A program made the position numbers and the translations under genes. Below, one piece after another: positions 63,006 through 64,000 of a DNA stretch of 64,000 bases. Each line of letters begins with the position of its first letter. Position 1 is the stretch's first letter. This DNA comes from Meghimatium bilineatum (lineage: Eukaryota; Mollusca; Gastropoda; Stylommatophora; Philomycidae). The DNA lies in assembly GCA_034231615.1 (NCBI GenBank), contig CM067298.1, forward strand, positions 55,270,883-55,334,882. The letters are read 5' to 3'. Below the pieces are notes generated by a model. It searched no databases and was not told where the DNA came from. It was given only the letters and a program-made list of their open reading frames with translations.

Positions 63006-63224
63006 TTACTACTACTAGTACTACTACTGCTACTATAACCATCTCTACTACTACTACTACTACTACTACTACTATATATTGCCACATTAGCCACAAGAAT
63101 AATTACTACCAATATTGATACTTCTGCAACATTGAACAAACTTTGAAATGTTTATATACATGCCAAATAATTCGAGATAAGTTAATATATAATTAACCTA
63201 TCATTAATTATTTTTCTGTTATAG

Positions 63225-63257
63225 ATTTGTATGCAACAGACGCTCCAGTAGATGAAG
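63225..63257 (+). CDS. Microexon 21 (33 nt), array type 2
   Basis: Identical to exon 19; DLYATDAPVDE, GTATAT donor. It is the last exon visible; the gene continues to the right. Confidence 0.7.
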
Positions 63258-64000
63258 GTATATTTTATAATATTTTATTTACATACTTTACTTTTCGACA
63301 ATTTAAAACACTACAGTTAGAAAACATGATTGAGAAGGCGTAGAGAATTGACTTTAATGAATTCGGGTTTCCCAATATGAACTCCGCTCCTGTCATCAAA
63401 GAGGCATGTCACTGCTAGAGAATACCACATGTACCGCAAAACACTACGAGGTCCCCGAAACAAATGAACGTTGTAAACAAGATGCCACGAGACAGATTCT
63501 AGTGTGCTATTTCTTGTTAAATAAATAGAAAATAAAAGATGTGAATGTTTAAACAACTTGCATATTAATTATTTCTCAATCGTCAACTAATGAACTCCTC
63601 GATCAGTGAAAAAAAAGATATGAACCATCATTACAAAGAAGCACGCATACCACTTGTGATGATTACCGTGATGAGATTAATAACATTAAATTCACTTTTC
63701 TACAGGGACACATGATCTTTCCGTTGCCAACTTACAAAAAACCACAATATCTATGAATTTTTGCGCTGTATTTGGTAATGTAGTACTTTAGGTAAATTTG
63801 AGTCAACACATTTTATGAATTATACCAATTCGTGACATTTCAAATAGATGCGATCTTAATCAAAGTTTTGATAGAACAACACCTAAATTTGCATTGTTTA
63901 TTTTGTATCTGAAAATGACGTTGAAATGACATGAATGATTTACTTTATTTACACCATATGTACTCCATTCCTCTTTAACTAAGTGGGCTTCTCTCGTGCC
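63225..64000 (+). repeat. Array unit 11, cut by the window edge
   Basis: The first 776 bp of a further type 2 unit; the array continues outside the window. Confidence 0.9.

Larger units (their letters stand above)
60542..63224 (+). repeat. Array unit 10 (2683 bp), type 2
   Basis: Nearly identical to unit 9. Trinucleotide tract at 62904-63075. Confidence 0.9.

Noticed and set aside
34518..64000. Array as an assembly artefact
   Set aside because: Units carry different SNPs, different trinucleotide lengths, a chimeric unit and a conversion tract, which a simple assembly loop would not produce. It still deserves long-read confirmation.

Overview
This window looks like AT-rich nuclear DNA from an invertebrate animal. 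It is littered with decayed non-LTR retrotransposons, a tRNA-derived SINE, (TA)n and (CTA)n tracts and nested local duplications. The retroelement style (YADD-box LINEs, RNase H-type LINE tails with LR..YWPEETTLE and AVNQHRTG motifs, a tRNA-headed SINE) suggests a lophotrochozoan, perhaps a mollusc such as a cephalopod. That placement is inference. I see no conventional long protein-coding exon, rRNA, CRISPR array or bacterial operon, and nearly all open frames over 60 codons are repeat-derived or chance.

The main content appears to be the interior of one plus-strand gene made of microexons. I find 21 candidate exons of 33-60 nt between 5663 and 63257, each with an AG acceptor and a GTATGT (or GTATAT) donor. 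Every one is a multiple of three. Only one reading phase (phase 1-1) is open in all of them: phase 0 hits stops in exons 3, 7, 8, long 9 and the last three, and phase 2 hits stops in exons 1-6 and 11-21. The exons total 798 nt (266 codons) in about 57.6 kb. Any exon could be skipped or included without changing frame. First and last exons, promoter and poly(A) site are outside the window.

Layout. 1-23200: long introns built from related modules of about 2-5 kb (exon, conserved 3' flank, minus-strand LINE, a 36-38 bp intronic repeat, conserved 5' flank, next exon). One block of about 6 kb is present twice (2639-8928 and 13969-19993), which duplicated exons 1/2 as exons 4/5. 23400-34500: more divergent modules with exons 6-9, LINE debris and a 35-bp minisatellite. 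34518-64000: a tandem array of a unit of about 2.6 kb, each unit carrying one 33-nt exon, a fossil RNase H segment and a (CTA)n/(TAA)n tract. Eight central exons are identical (DSYATYAPDGE). Three later ones are a variant (DLYATDAPVDE) and the first is divergent (ESLATSASEGG). The array runs off the right edge.

If spliced together the exons would encode a variable, mostly acidic, D/E/T/S/Y/N-rich repetitive protein. The closest known architecture is that of the schistosome micro-exon genes (MEGs). Homology to MEGs is not claimed; only the exon logic is similar.
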